A stretch of DNA of 64,000 bases, from the NCBI RefSeq assembly GCF_000772705.2, contig NZ_JSBW02000002.1:186001-250000 (forward strand), given 5' to 3'. Below are positions 32,598-41,316 of the stretch, piece by piece. A model generated the notes under the pieces. The model saw only the letters and a program-made list of their open reading frames with translations, was not told where the DNA came from and did no database searches. How positions within the stretch are numbered: position 1 is the stretch's first letter; each line of letters starts with the position of its first letter. This stretch comes from Xanthomonas vasicola. Its GTDB lineage: Bacteria; Pseudomonadota; Gammaproteobacteria; Xanthomonadales; Xanthomonadaceae. A program made the position numbers and the translations under genes.

Positions 32598-34216
32598 ATG
32601 TACCGCGCGCCGATGTCGTGATCACCGGGGGTGGCCTGGCCGGCCTGAGCTTGGCGTTGCAGTTGAAGCAACGCGACCCCGCACTGGCAATCACCGTGCT
32701 GGAACGGCGCGCCCACCCGGTGCGCGAAGCCGCGTTCAAGGTTGGCGAATCCACGGTTGAAATCGGCGCGCATTATTTTGCCGACGTGCTTGGTCTGCGC
32801 GAGCATCTGGAAACGGAGCAGATTCGCAAGTTCGGGTTCCGCTTTTTCTTCTCCGACCAGCGCAGCGATATCGACCGTTGCACCGAACTGGGCGTAAGCA
32901 AGATCCTGCCCACGCCGTCCTGGCAGATTGATCGCGGCCGTTTCGAAAATTTTCTCGGCGAACGCGCGCGTGCGCAGGGCATCGCCTTTGTCGACAGTTG
33001 CAGTGTCAAGGGCGTTGACCTGTCCGACAACGACACAGACCACGCAGTGCGCTTCGAACGCGATGGCACGCCCGGCACGCTGAGCGCACGCTGGGTGGTG
33101 GACGCCAGCGGCCGCGCCGGCCTGCTCAAGCGCAAGCTCGGCCTGGCGCAGGACAACGATCACAACGCCAATGCGGTGTGGTGGCGGGTGGAGGGCCTGA
33201 TCGACCCCAATGTCTGGTCGCAGAACAGCAGCTGGCTGCAGCGCTGCACGCCGCCGGACCGCTGGCGTTCGACCAATCACATGTGCGGGCCGGGCTACTG
33301 GTTCTGGCTGATTCCGCTGTCTTCGGGTGCGCATTCGCTGGGCATCGTCTGCGATGCAGACATGCATCCGCTGGAAGGCATGAACACCCACGAGAAGGCG
33401 ATGACCTGGCTGCGTACGCATCAGCCGCAGGTGGCCGCCACGCTCGACCAAGCCGATTACCGGCTGCAGGACTTTCTGTTCCTGCGCAACTTCTCGTATG
33501 GCTGCAAGCAGGTGTTCTCGCCGCAGCGCTGGGCACTGACCGGCGAAGCGGGCGTGTTCCTGGATCCATTCTATTCGCCTGGCAGCGACTTCATCGCGAT
33601 CTCCAACACCTATATCTGCGAATTGATCGGCCGCGACCGCGCCGGCAAATCGCTCAGCCCGTACGTGGAGTTGTACGAGCAGCTGTATTTCTCGTTCTAC
33701 GAAAACACCTTGACCCTGTATCAGGACCAGTACGCGCTGTTCGGCGATGAGCAGGTGATGCCGGTCAAGGTGATCTGGGATTACACCTACTACTGGTCAT
33801 TGCTGGCACCGCTGTTCTGCAGCGGGCGCATCGCCAATCTCAGTTTGCTCTCGCGCATGAAGAACGACTTTCTGTTCGCGCGCGACATGAATCTGGCAAT
33901 GCAGCGGGTGCTGCACGACTGGGGCGAGCACAATCGCGCCCAGGCCATGCCGCCAGCCGACGGCCGCCTGCTCGACCAGTACTTGATCGACTGGTTCAAC
34001 GCCCTCAATGGCGCCTTGCGCGACACGCTCGACGACGAAGCCTTTGCCGCCCGACTGCACAACAATATCGCCCGCATGGCGGTATTGGCGCGGGAGATCC
34101 TGCACAAGGCGCAACAACGCCATCCGCTTCTGTCCGATCATGGACTGGACGCCCTGACCGCCAACGCCGTCGGCGACCCGGTGCTCACCGCACCATGGTA
34201 TGCCGACGCGGCCTGA
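32594..34216 (+). CDS. Flavin-dependent halogenase-like oxidoreductase (pigment cluster)
   Basis: A 540-aa FAD enzyme with GGGLAGLS at residues 11-18 and, near residue 235, the motif WFWLIP, which fits the WxWxIP signature of flavin-dependent halogenases; a GES motif (KVGEST) lies near residue 53. Xanthomonadins are brominated aryl polyenes, so a halogenase is expected in the cluster. The gene is the last of the four overlapping genes starting at 29780. A second WxWxIP enzyme is encoded at 44571, so the division of labour (two brominations, or one acting as plain monooxygenase) is open. Confidence 0.86.
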   Translation: MNVPRADVVITGGGLAGLSLALQLKQRDPALAITVLERRAHPVREAAFKVGESTVEIGAHYFADVLGLREHLETEQIRKFGFRFFFSDQRSDIDRCTELGVSKILPTPSWQIDRGRFENFLGERARAQGIAFVDSCSVKGVDLSDNDTDHAVRFERDGTPGTLSARWVVDASGRAGLLKRKLGLAQDNDHNANAVWWRVEGLIDPNVWSQNSSWLQRCTPPDRWRSTNHMCGPGYWFWLIPLSSGAHSLGIVCDADMHPLEGMNTHEKAMTWLRTHQPQVAATLDQADYRLQDFLFLRNFSYGCKQVFSPQRWALTGEAGVFLDPFYSPGSDFIAISNTYICELIGRDRAGKSLSPYVELYEQLYFSFYENTLTLYQDQYALFGDEQVMPVKVIWDYTYYWSLLAPLFCSGRIANLSLLSRMKNDFLFARDMNLAMQRVLHDWGEHNRAQAMPPADGRLLDQYLIDWFNALNGALRDTLDDEAFAARLHNNIARMAVLAREILHKAQQRHPLLSDHGLDALTANAVGDPVLTAPWYADAA

Positions 34217-34274
34217 GGCACCCACGGCGCGGTGACGCAGGCGCCGTATTACGCACTTTGAAGACGAGAAGAGT

Positions 34275-34587
34275 ATGAAACACCCGGGGGAGCGATTCGC
34301 TTGGGGGCGCAGCCAATGCGCAGACGGTGGTGCAGTACGTGCGGGAGCCGGTGCTGACGAACGCCAGCGACCTGGTGCCAGCGTGCCGACGCCTGGCGGA
34401 GACCCACTACCTCGCGCAGGGAGCCAGCATCTATAACTGGACCGCTTCCTATCACGACCGTGGCGACGGCCCGTACGTCGATGGCCGCCTGCGCGCCAAT
34501 GGCAATACCGTGTCGGTGCGTTGCAGCGCTGCCCATAGTGCGTATGAGCGCGAACTGGTGATGCAGATTGATGAAACCGGCGGTTGA
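34275..34587 (+). pseudogene. Broken small secreted-protein gene
   Basis: An open frame at 34327-34587 (86 codons from a GTG) encodes YVREPVLTNASDLV, GASIYNWTASYHDRGDGPYVDGR and SVRCSAAHSAYERELVMQ. Upstream in this frame the sequence reads GGAANAQTVVQYV, like the end of a signal peptide, but hits a TGA overlapping an ATG at 34275. The N-terminal signal sequence is therefore missing or frameshifted. Two cysteines could form a disulfide in the secreted product. I do not recognise the family; it is probably a remnant. Confidence 0.45.
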
Positions 34588-35118
34588 CGCGCTTCGGTCA
34601 ACTTCAACCCTGCAGGCGTGAACGAAATGCCGCAGCCGCCTGCCGGGCGTAGCCCTCGATCGGCCACTGCGGGTAATCGGGCAACCTGAGCACTGATATG
34701 GCCGATAGCTCCGGCCACAATCCGTCAACGTCGGTTCGGCCCAGCTAGCCAACGCATCCCCGCCGACGTCAGCATCCGTTGTTTGCGTACCGACGAGTAG
34801 CGCGCTGCGATTCGCTCGCGGTCGATCCTTCAGGACGCGAGCCATGGACAGCAATGCCGTAGACGCGCCCGGTTCGCGGCAAGCACTTCGCTCCCAACGT
34901 CATCCTTTCGCAGCGTTCAGTCAGCCATCACGGTGTGGCAGCCCGACCTGGCCTGACACTCCGTCACGCGCGCTATCTGTCGCCCTCCACGGCGATAGCC
35001 CCCTCAGCGCGCCGGGCACCGATTACGGTCGCCTTTCCCTCGCCTGGCGCGCCCGCAGAGTGATGCGTACAGGTATGCGCCGCAATCGCTTCCAACGCAC
35101 CGTCGGATTGGAGAAAAC
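34588..35118. other. Intergenic region between remnant and feruloyl esterase gene
   Basis: About 530 bp without a convincing ORF on either strand; a GAGAAAACGTG sequence just before 35119 supplies the ribosome-binding area of the esterase. No repeat or RNA gene was recognised. Confidence 0.4.
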
Positions 35119-36792
35119 GTGAAGAAGGCCTACCTGTTGACGTTGCCGGCCGCGCTGGCGTGCCTGGCCGTGCCGCTCTACCTGCCGGCGCAAGACACGT
35201 CCGGCAAGGGCGCGGCAGTTCCGGCGAAAATGTCGCAAAGCTGCGACGCGCTGGCGGCCAAGCTTGCCTATGCCGATACCACCTTCAGCACGGTCACCAC
35301 GGTCGACGCCGGCCGTTTGCACAGCGGCGCACGCGCGATCGGCGAACACTGCCAAATCGTCGGCAAAATGCACCAACGCACCAGTCCAGTGGATCAGCAG
35401 ACCTATGCGATCAACTTCGAGATGCGCTTGCCCAAGGCCTGGAATGGGCGCTTCTTCTACCAGGCCAATGACGGCCTGGACGGCAGCGTGGTCACCGCGA
35501 CTGGCGACATCGGGGGCGGGGGCGAGCAGAACAGCGCACTGGGCATGGGTTTTGCGGTGATCAGTTCCGACGCCGGCCATGACGGCGATCAGAATCCCTT
35601 GTTCGGCCTGGATCCCCAGGCGCGCCTGGACTATGGCTATCGCGCGGTGCAGGTGCTGACGGCGATGGCCAAGCAGGTCATCGCCGTCGCGTACGGCAAG
35701 GGACCCGATACCAGCTACTTCGGCGGATGTTCCAATGGCGGCCGCCACGCGATGGTGGCCGCCGCGCGCGATGCCGCCAACTATGACGGCATTCTGGCCG
35801 GCGACCCCGGCTTTCATCTCCCCAAGGCCGCACTGGCCGCGATGGCGACGGCGCAGCAATTGGCCGCGCTCAGCGACGGCCACGATGTCGCCAGCGGCCT
35901 GACGGCCGTCGAACGCCGCCTGGTGGGCGATGCCATCCTCGCGCGGTGCGATGCCCTGGATGGTGCGAAGGACAGCATGGTGCAGGATGTGGCGGCCTGT
36001 CAGAGCAATTTCGATCTGGGCCGCGATGTACCGACCTGCGGCAGCGCCGGCCGTACCGGCAGTTGCCTGACCGCAGCGCAAAAACAAGCCGTCGGCGCCA
36101 TCTATGCCGGCGCGCGTGATGGTGCCGACGGGGCGTTGTACGCCAGCTTTCCCTACGACCCGGGCGTGTCCAGCGGCGATTGGGCCAACTGGCGGCAGTC
36201 GGCATCGCTGACCCTGGTGCCGGCATCGGTGGCGTTCGAGTTCATGAGCCCGCCCGCCGATCGCAGCGCCGAGAAGGATCTGGCCGGCTATGCGCTTGGC
36301 TTCAATTTCGCCCGCGACGCGGCGAAGATCTTTGCGACCTCCGGTGTCTACACCACCTCCGCATGGGACTACATGACGCCGCCGCACGAGACCGATCTAT
36401 CGGCGCTGAAAGCACGCGGCGGCAAGCTGCTGATCTACCACGGCACCGGCGATGCGATCTTTTCCTTCGACGATACCGCGGCCTGGTATACGAAGCTGAC
36501 GATCGCCAACGATGGCAAGGCCAGCGATTTCGCCCGACTGTTCCCGGTGCCAGGCATGAGTCATTGCGCCGGCGGGCCGGCAACCGATCAATTCGACGCG
36601 TTGACGCCTTTGATCGCGTGGGTGGAACACGGCCAGGCACCCGCAGCGATCACCGCCGCTGCGCGTAGCGACAACGGCGAGGTGCCCAGCCAATGGGGCA
36701 AGGGACGCACGCGGCCATTGTGTCCGTATCCGCAGGTGGCGCGCTACGTCGGTGGCAATGTCGACAGCGCTGCCAGCTTCAGTTGCCGCTGA
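35119..36792 (+). CDS. Tannase/feruloyl esterase family protein, secreted
   Basis: A 557-aa alpha/beta hydrolase of the tannase/feruloyl esterase family. A signal peptide covers residues 1-25 (MKKAYLLTLPAALACLAVPL). The nucleophile serine is in YFGGCSNGGRHA near residue 200, with the neighbouring cysteine that in this family forms a disulfide to the cysteine next to the catalytic histidine, seen here in PGMSHCAGG near residue 482; the acid lies in HGTGDAIFSF near residue 447. Such enzymes release ferulic and other phenolic acids from plant cell walls. Its location inside the xanthomonadin cluster is unusual. It ends 18 bases before the convergent ketoreductase gene. Confidence 0.9.
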   Translation: MKKAYLLTLPAALACLAVPLYLPAQDTSGKGAAVPAKMSQSCDALAAKLAYADTTFSTVTTVDAGRLHSGARAIGEHCQIVGKMHQRTSPVDQQTYAINFEMRLPKAWNGRFFYQANDGLDGSVVTATGDIGGGGEQNSALGMGFAVISSDAGHDGDQNPLFGLDPQARLDYGYRAVQVLTAMAKQVIAVAYGKGPDTSYFGGCSNGGRHAMVAAARDAANYDGILAGDPGFHLPKAALAAMATAQQLAALSDGHDVASGLTAVERRLVGDAILARCDALDGAKDSMVQDVAACQSNFDLGRDVPTCGSAGRTGSCLTAAQKQAVGAIYAGARDGADGALYASFPYDPGVSSGDWANWRQSASLTLVPASVAFEFMSPPADRSAEKDLAGYALGFNFARDAAKIFATSGVYTTSAWDYMTPPHETDLSALKARGGKLLIYHGTGDAIFSFDDTAAWYTKLTIANDGKASDFARLFPVPGMSHCAGGPATDQFDALTPLIAWVEHGQAPAAITAAARSDNGEVPSQWGKGRTRPLCPYPQVARYVGGNVDSAASFSCR

Positions 36793-36810
36793 GCATGGGC
36801 GGCGTGGTGC

Positions 36811-37548
36811 TCAGCCCATGCCGCCATTGACGCCGATGACTTGGCCATTGATGTAGCCGGCTGCTTCCGAGCACAGGAAGGCGACCAGCGCGGCCACTTC
36901 ATCGGGTTTGCCGACGCGGCCGGCCGGCACCAATTGCTTGATCACCTCCGGCGCGAAACTGTCGCCGACCATCTCGCTTTCGATCACCCCCGGCGCGACG
37001 ACATTCACCGCAATGCCGCGGCTGGCCATTTCGCGCGATAGCGACTTGCTGGCACCGTGCAACGCCGCCTTGGCGGCGGCGTAATTGGTCTGGCCGCGAT
37101 TACCTAAAACGGCAGCAACCGACGACACGCTGACGATACGGCCCCAACGCGTGCGCGCCATCGGCAGCAGCAACGGCTGGGTGACGTGGAAGAAACCGTG
37201 CAGCGACACATCAATGACGCGGTGCCACTGCTCCACATTCATGCCCGCCATCGGCGCATCATCATGGATGCCGGCGTTGTTGACCACGATCTGGATCGGG
37301 CCGGCGTCCAGCAAGCTCTCCAGCGCCGCCGAACTTGCCTGCGCGTCAGCCACATCGAAGGCCACTGCCTGTGCGCTACCGCCATCGGCCACGATCGCCG
37401 CAACCACCGCTTCCGCACGGGCCAGATTGCGATTGGCATGCACGATCACATGCCGGCCCTGCGCAGCCAGATGACGGCAGATCGCACCACCAAGATCGCC
37501 GCTACCGCCGGTGACAAGTGCGCGGCGTTTTGGAATGGATGTGCTCAT
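36811..37548 (-). CDS. 3-ketoacyl-ACP reductase, FabG-like (pigment cluster)
   Basis: Short-chain dehydrogenase, 245 aa, that reduces the beta-keto group after each condensation. The NADPH site TGGSGDLGG is at residues 13-21, NNAG near residue 90, and the catalytic Ser-Tyr-Lys in SVSSVAA and YAAAK (near residues 142-160). The C-terminus ends INGQVIGVNGG, typical for FabG. It starts a minus-strand series running from xanC leftwards, but is separated from the next gene by the hairpin repeat at 37652-37719, so it may have its own promoter. Confidence 0.92.
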   Translation of the reverse strand: MSTSIPKRRALVTGGSGDLGGAICRHLAAQGRHVIVHANRNLARAEAVVAAIVADGGSAQAVAFDVADAQASSAALESLLDAGPIQIVVNNAGIHDDAPMAGMNVEQWHRVIDVSLHGFFHVTQPLLLPMARTRWGRIVSVSSVAAVLGNRGQTNYAAAKAALHGASKSLSREMASRGIAVNVVAPGVIESEMVGDSFAPEVIKQLVPAGRVGKPDEVAALVAFLCSEAAGYINGQVIGVNGGMG

Positions 37549-37651
37549 GGAAGTCCAGATGAAGCCGCGGAAACGGCGGCGGAAAGAGCCTCATCCTAAC
37601 CACTTGCGGCAAGCGCAGGAATAGATCGCCGGTATTGAGCGCCCACATTCG

Positions 37652-37719
37652 GTAGGAGCGCGCTGGCGCGCGATGAGGCTTTAGCGGTAACGCTTCATCG
37701 CGCGCCAGCGCGCTCCTAC
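37652..37719. repeat. Dispersed hairpin repeat, copy 2 (REP-like)
   Basis: Same 68-bp palindrome family as 21844-21911, bounded by GTAGGAG and CTCCTAC and with a GCGGTAACG centre. It sits in the 167-bp spacer between the dehydratase stop and the FabG start on the minus strand, where it may separate transcripts. Confidence 0.75.
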
Positions 37720-38177
37720 AGGGTCTTCGCAGCGCCCAGCATCACCGCGGCACGCCCCTCGGCAAGCAATTGCTCGCCATGGGTCAGGCGAAAACTGTAT
37801 TGCTGGCTGTCCTCGCCCTGCATCAGCAGCTGTGCTTCGCAGTCGATCGCCCCCGGCAGGGTTTCCAGATAGCTAACGTGCAACTCCACGCCACGCAGCG
37901 CCACCAGCATGCCCGTGCGTACCGGTTTGCCGGATGCGCGTACCGGCTTGCCGGATGCGCGTCCCAGCAAACCGCCATGCACGGCCATGGCCTGTGCGCC
38001 GTATTCGCATAGATGCAGCGCACGCAGGCGCCCGTTGGACCGTAACGGATGCGCATCGCTGCGATGCGCGTGGCTGCGCAGCACGATGCGCTGCTCATCC
38101 CACTCGATGACTTCTTCCCACAGGCACATGCTGCCCTGGTGCGGAATCAGCGTGGCAATCGCGTCACGTCCCTGCAT
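37716..38177 (-). CDS. Hot-dog 3-hydroxyacyl-ACP dehydratase, ApeP-like (pigment cluster)
   Basis: A 153-aa hot-dog protein: PHQGSMCLWEEVIEWDE near the N-terminus carries the family's catalytic histidine region (residue about 13), and CEYGAQAMAVHGG begins the central helix. In aryl-polyene clusters this family dehydrates 3-hydroxyacyl-ACP intermediates. The ATG at 38177 overlaps the MMPL gene's end by 14 bases. Between residues about 79 and 92 the seven-residue unit RASGKPV occurs twice in tandem, encoded by an exact-length 21-bp duplication (37921-37962). Confidence 0.8.
   Translation of the reverse strand: MQGRDAIATLIPHQGSMCLWEEVIEWDEQRIVLRSHAHRSDAHPLRSNGRLRALHLCEYGAQAMAVHGGLLGRASGKPVRASGKPVRTGMLVALRGVELHVSYLETLPGAIDCEAQLLMQGEDSQQYSFRLTHGEQLLAEGRAAVMLGAAKTL
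37921..37962. repeat. 21-bp tandem duplication inside the dehydratase gene
   Basis: Two adjacent copies of a 21-bp unit (37921-37941 and 37942-37962) differ by a single T/C. The length is a multiple of three so the frame is kept; the product gains seven residues. Confidence 0.85.
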
Positions 38178-40530
38178 GCGGCTCTCCGTTTGCGGTGCGT
38201 TCCAGCGCCGGTTCGCGCGATACCAGCAAGGCCAGAATGAAATTGAACAACACGCCCAGCGCCACCGTGCTACCGATGGCACGCAAGACCGGAATGCTGG
38301 ACGCGGCCAACAACGCGAACACCAGCAGTGTCATCAGGCTGCAGACAATCAACGCATGCAGCGTGCGTAGCTGGTCGGCGTGATCGTCGCCGGCGTGATC
38401 GAAGAACAGCGCGTAATCCAGACCCAGGCCGGCGGCCAGAATCAACGCGATCAGATGGAACAGATTGAGCTCCACGCCGGTGCCGCGCAGGATCGCCAGA
38501 ATCAGCACCGTGGTCAGCGCCATCGGCAGCAGCACGCGCACGATACGGCGCGGGCTACGCAGTGCGATCGCCACGGTCACTGCCAGCAACAAGGCGGCCA
38601 ATACCAGCGCGCCAAGCACCCGTCCACGGTAAGCGGCCACCAGCGATTCGGAAGCGTCTTTCAGATCCAGCAATTGCGCGCCACTGCCTTGCACGGCCGC
38701 CGCCAGAATGGCCGGATCGCGCAAACCGGTCAACGACACCAGCGCGGTGCTGCGATCGCCACGGCTCAGCAGCAAGCCACCAACCGAGGTCGCCAGCGGT
38801 GAGCCGGTCAGATCCTTCGGCAGCAGCGGCGCGGCGCGCTTGGCGGCGTCCAGATCCTGCAGGAACGGCGCAAACGCATCGCTGCGGAACGGCGTGGTGG
38901 CGACGGCAGCCTCGGTCAACGCACGCGCCTGCGCGGCATCAGGCAACGCCGCCTGCCGCGCATGCTGGGTCTTGGCGCTGGGCAGGTAGCGTGCCGCCAT
39001 GTCGTAACCGAGCAACGCACCATCGCGCACCAATGCATCCAGGCGCGGGCGCAATTGCTCGCTGGCCTGCAACGCCGCCTCATCGTTCGCTGCCGGCAGC
39101 GCCAGCACGTAACGCACATCTGGCGCGCCCAGTTCCTGACGCAGATGCATGTCCTGCGCCAATGCCTTGGGCGGCACCGGGGTCAGCTTCGACAGATCGT
39201 TCTGCCAGAACTGCCCCGGCGCAAACACGATCACGGCAATGCTGACCACGGCCATCACCGCCAGGCTGATGCATGGCCGCGGCAAGCGGGCGACGCCCCG
39301 CCACAGCACGGCCAGCAGGCGCGAATCGGCATAGTCGCGCGGGGCCGGATCGATCAAGGCCGGCAGCATCCAGCGTGTGGTGACCGCGGCAGTAGCAAGG
39401 CCAGCGATGGTGAACACCGCCAACTGCCGCAAGCCATCCACGCCGGAAAACAGGAAGGTCACATAAGCAATGCAGGTGGACACCACGCCGGTGGCCAACG
39501 TCGGCCACAGATGCCGCGCGTTTTCGCGTGGATCCAGACCGGGGCGCTGATGACTGAACAGGTGGATCGGATAATCCTGCACCACGCCGATCAGCGTAAA
39601 CCCGAACGCCACAGTGATGCCATGCACGCCATCGAACAGCAGTGCGACAGCGCCCAAACCGGCCAAACCGGCACTGGCCAACGGCAACACACCGAGCACC
39701 GGAATCCTCCAGCTGCGGTAGGCCACCAGCAGCAACAGCACCAGGCCCACCGTATCCAGCGTGCCGATCCACTGCGCCTCGCCTTGGGTGCGCGCGGTGA
39801 TTTCCACGGCGAATGCGCCCGGCCCGGTCAGCGTCAGGCGCGTGGACGTGCCCTTGCTGACCTTCGCGAAAGCCGCTTGCACGGCGTCGTAAGCCAGCTG
39901 CTGGCCGGTGGGGTCGAAGCCGGCCGCGCGTGTCTGCACGATCAACAGCGCCGAAGTGCCGGCACGATCGAACCACACGTCATTGCGCGTCTGCGGCATC
40001 GCTGCCGGCTGCAGGGTTTCGGCCAGGTGCAGGACTTCCATCGTGGGGTCGCGCGGCAGCAATGGCTCGACCATGGCCGCCGCCGGCGAGCCCAGATCCT
40101 GCACACGCGCCTGCAACGCGGTTTCCAGCGTCGGCGCGTCGAGCGGGGTCTTGTCGAAGCTGTCGCTGAGCAGATAGCGATACGGCAGCAAGCGGTTGGG
40201 GATCGCCTCCAACCCGGCGTTGCCACCGTTGCCGACCAGTTCGAACAGCTCCGGCTGTGCAGCCAGCGCTTTCTGCAGTTGCTGCGACTGCTCGGCCAAG
40301 GTGACGGGGTCGCCATTGGACAACGCCATCAGCAGCAGCCGCGATCCTGGGCCTTCGCCGAGTTCTTCGATCAATAGTTTTTGCGCCGGCGTGCGCGGGG
40401 CGGGCATGAATTTGCGCAGATCGCCGGTGACCTTGAGCGTCTCGCTCAACCAAAATCCGGCAACCGCCAGCAATGCCAGCCACAGCAGCGCCAGGCCGAT
40501 GCGGCGGTTTGCGTTCAACTTAAGCGACAT
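38164..40530 (-). CDS. MMPL/RND-type exporter of the pigment cluster
   Basis: A 788-aa RND-superfamily (MMPL) pump with the usual duplicated plan: one helix at residues 12-30, a large periplasmic loop, six helices (about 255-430), a second periplasmic loop and five to six more helices to the end. Characteristic LILAAGLGLDYALFFDHAGDD and LIGVVQDYPIHLFSH segments carry the acidic residues of the proton path. It should carry the finished aryl-polyene lipid out of the inner membrane, working with the LolA-like carrier encoded upstream. Start chosen at the ATG at 40530 (MSLKLNANRR). Confidence 0.9.
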   Translation of the reverse strand: MSLKLNANRRIGLALLWLALLAVAGFWLSETLKVTGDLRKFMPAPRTPAQKLLIEELGEGPGSRLLLMALSNGDPVTLAEQSQQLQKALAAQPELFELVGNGGNAGLEAIPNRLLPYRYLLSDSFDKTPLDAPTLETALQARVQDLGSPAAAMVEPLLPRDPTMEVLHLAETLQPAAMPQTRNDVWFDRAGTSALLIVQTRAAGFDPTGQQLAYDAVQAAFAKVSKGTSTRLTLTGPGAFAVEITARTQGEAQWIGTLDTVGLVLLLLVAYRSWRIPVLGVLPLASAGLAGLGAVALLFDGVHGITVAFGFTLIGVVQDYPIHLFSHQRPGLDPRENARHLWPTLATGVVSTCIAYVTFLFSGVDGLRQLAVFTIAGLATAAVTTRWMLPALIDPAPRDYADSRLLAVLWRGVARLPRPCISLAVMAVVSIAVIVFAPGQFWQNDLSKLTPVPPKALAQDMHLRQELGAPDVRYVLALPAANDEAALQASEQLRPRLDALVRDGALLGYDMAARYLPSAKTQHARQAALPDAAQARALTEAAVATTPFRSDAFAPFLQDLDAAKRAAPLLPKDLTGSPLATSVGGLLLSRGDRSTALVSLTGLRDPAILAAAVQGSGAQLLDLKDASESLVAAYRGRVLGALVLAALLLAVTVAIALRSPRRIVRVLLPMALTTVLILAILRGTGVELNLFHLIALILAAGLGLDYALFFDHAGDDHADQLRTLHALIVCSLMTLLVFALLAASSIPVLRAIGSTVALGVLFNFILALLVSREPALERTANGEPHAGT

Positions 40531-40668
40531 GGTGTACGTGTCCTGCTGCAGCGGCCGAACGCTCGCCGGCCGCACGCGCGGCATCGGGCGTTATCGGCAA
40601 CGTGCGCGTTTCAGCTGCGAAGGGTGTGATGTGTTTAGAAACGACCGGCGCAACCATCTCGCGCGCGG

Positions 40669-41316
40669 TCACGCGCCCGAACCGTGGCAGAGCGTGGTCA
40701 GCGCGGCGGCATCGGCGACGCCGGCCGCTTCGCGCGCCGCAGTGCCCAGCAGCGTGCGCTGCACGTCACCCTTGGCCGGCACGCTTTCGATGCAGCGCAG
40801 TTCGTCCTTGCGTCCGTACAGACGCAATTCGCGCACCTGCTTGGCCACGGCGGCATCCTTGGGCTGCAGCGTCAGCTGCCAGGCCTGCGGCTGGCCCTGC
40901 CCGCTGACACTGTAGTGCTGCTCCAGCAGCGCGCGGTCGCCAGACAGCAACGCACCAAAGCCGGACTTCAAGCCGGCCAGTTCGGGCACGCGGCTCAACG
41001 AGAAACGGCGTGGCGATTTGCCTTCGCGTTCCAGCACGCCTTCGTCGCCGGTCAGCGTGGTGGTTTCGTGGTACGGCGCACTCACTTCGCGCACCAATGT
41101 CTGCGCATCCGGGCGCCGGTAGTGGCCCTCCACGCGCAACGGCGTCTTCAGCAAGGCAGAGCCCCGCAGTTCGACGAATTCGGTGCTGACCGGTGCAGGG
41201 CGGGCCAGGCGCTGTAGCACCTGCCCGACGTCAAGCGTCTCAGGCGGTGCGGCGCATAGCGGTGCGGCGCTGAACAGCAGTATCAGCATCCACGGCAGGG
41301 TGCGGCACATCGGCAT
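40669..41316 (-). CDS. LolA-related periplasmic carrier (pigment cluster)
   Basis: A 215-aa protein with a signal peptide (MLILLFSAAPLCA, after a short n-region with arginine) and a LolA-like beta-sheet domain (LRGSALLKTPLRVEGHYRRP, LQPKDAAVAKQVREL). LolA proteins shuttle lipids through the periplasm; in this cluster the likely cargo is xanthomonadin. The preferred ATG at 41316 lies 77 bases inside the upstream acyltransferase gene, an unusually long overlap; an ATG at 41289 reduces it to 50. The next gene on this strand is the MMPL pump. Confidence 0.82.
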   Translation of the reverse strand: MPMCRTLPWMLILLFSAAPLCAAPPETLDVGQVLQRLARPAPVSTEFVELRGSALLKTPLRVEGHYRRPDAQTLVREVSAPYHETTTLTGDEGVLEREGKSPRRFSLSRVPELAGLKSGFGALLSGDRALLEQHYSVSGQGQPQAWQLTLQPKDAAVAKQVRELRLYGRKDELRCIESVPAKGDVQRTLLGTAAREAAGVADAAALTTLCHGSGA

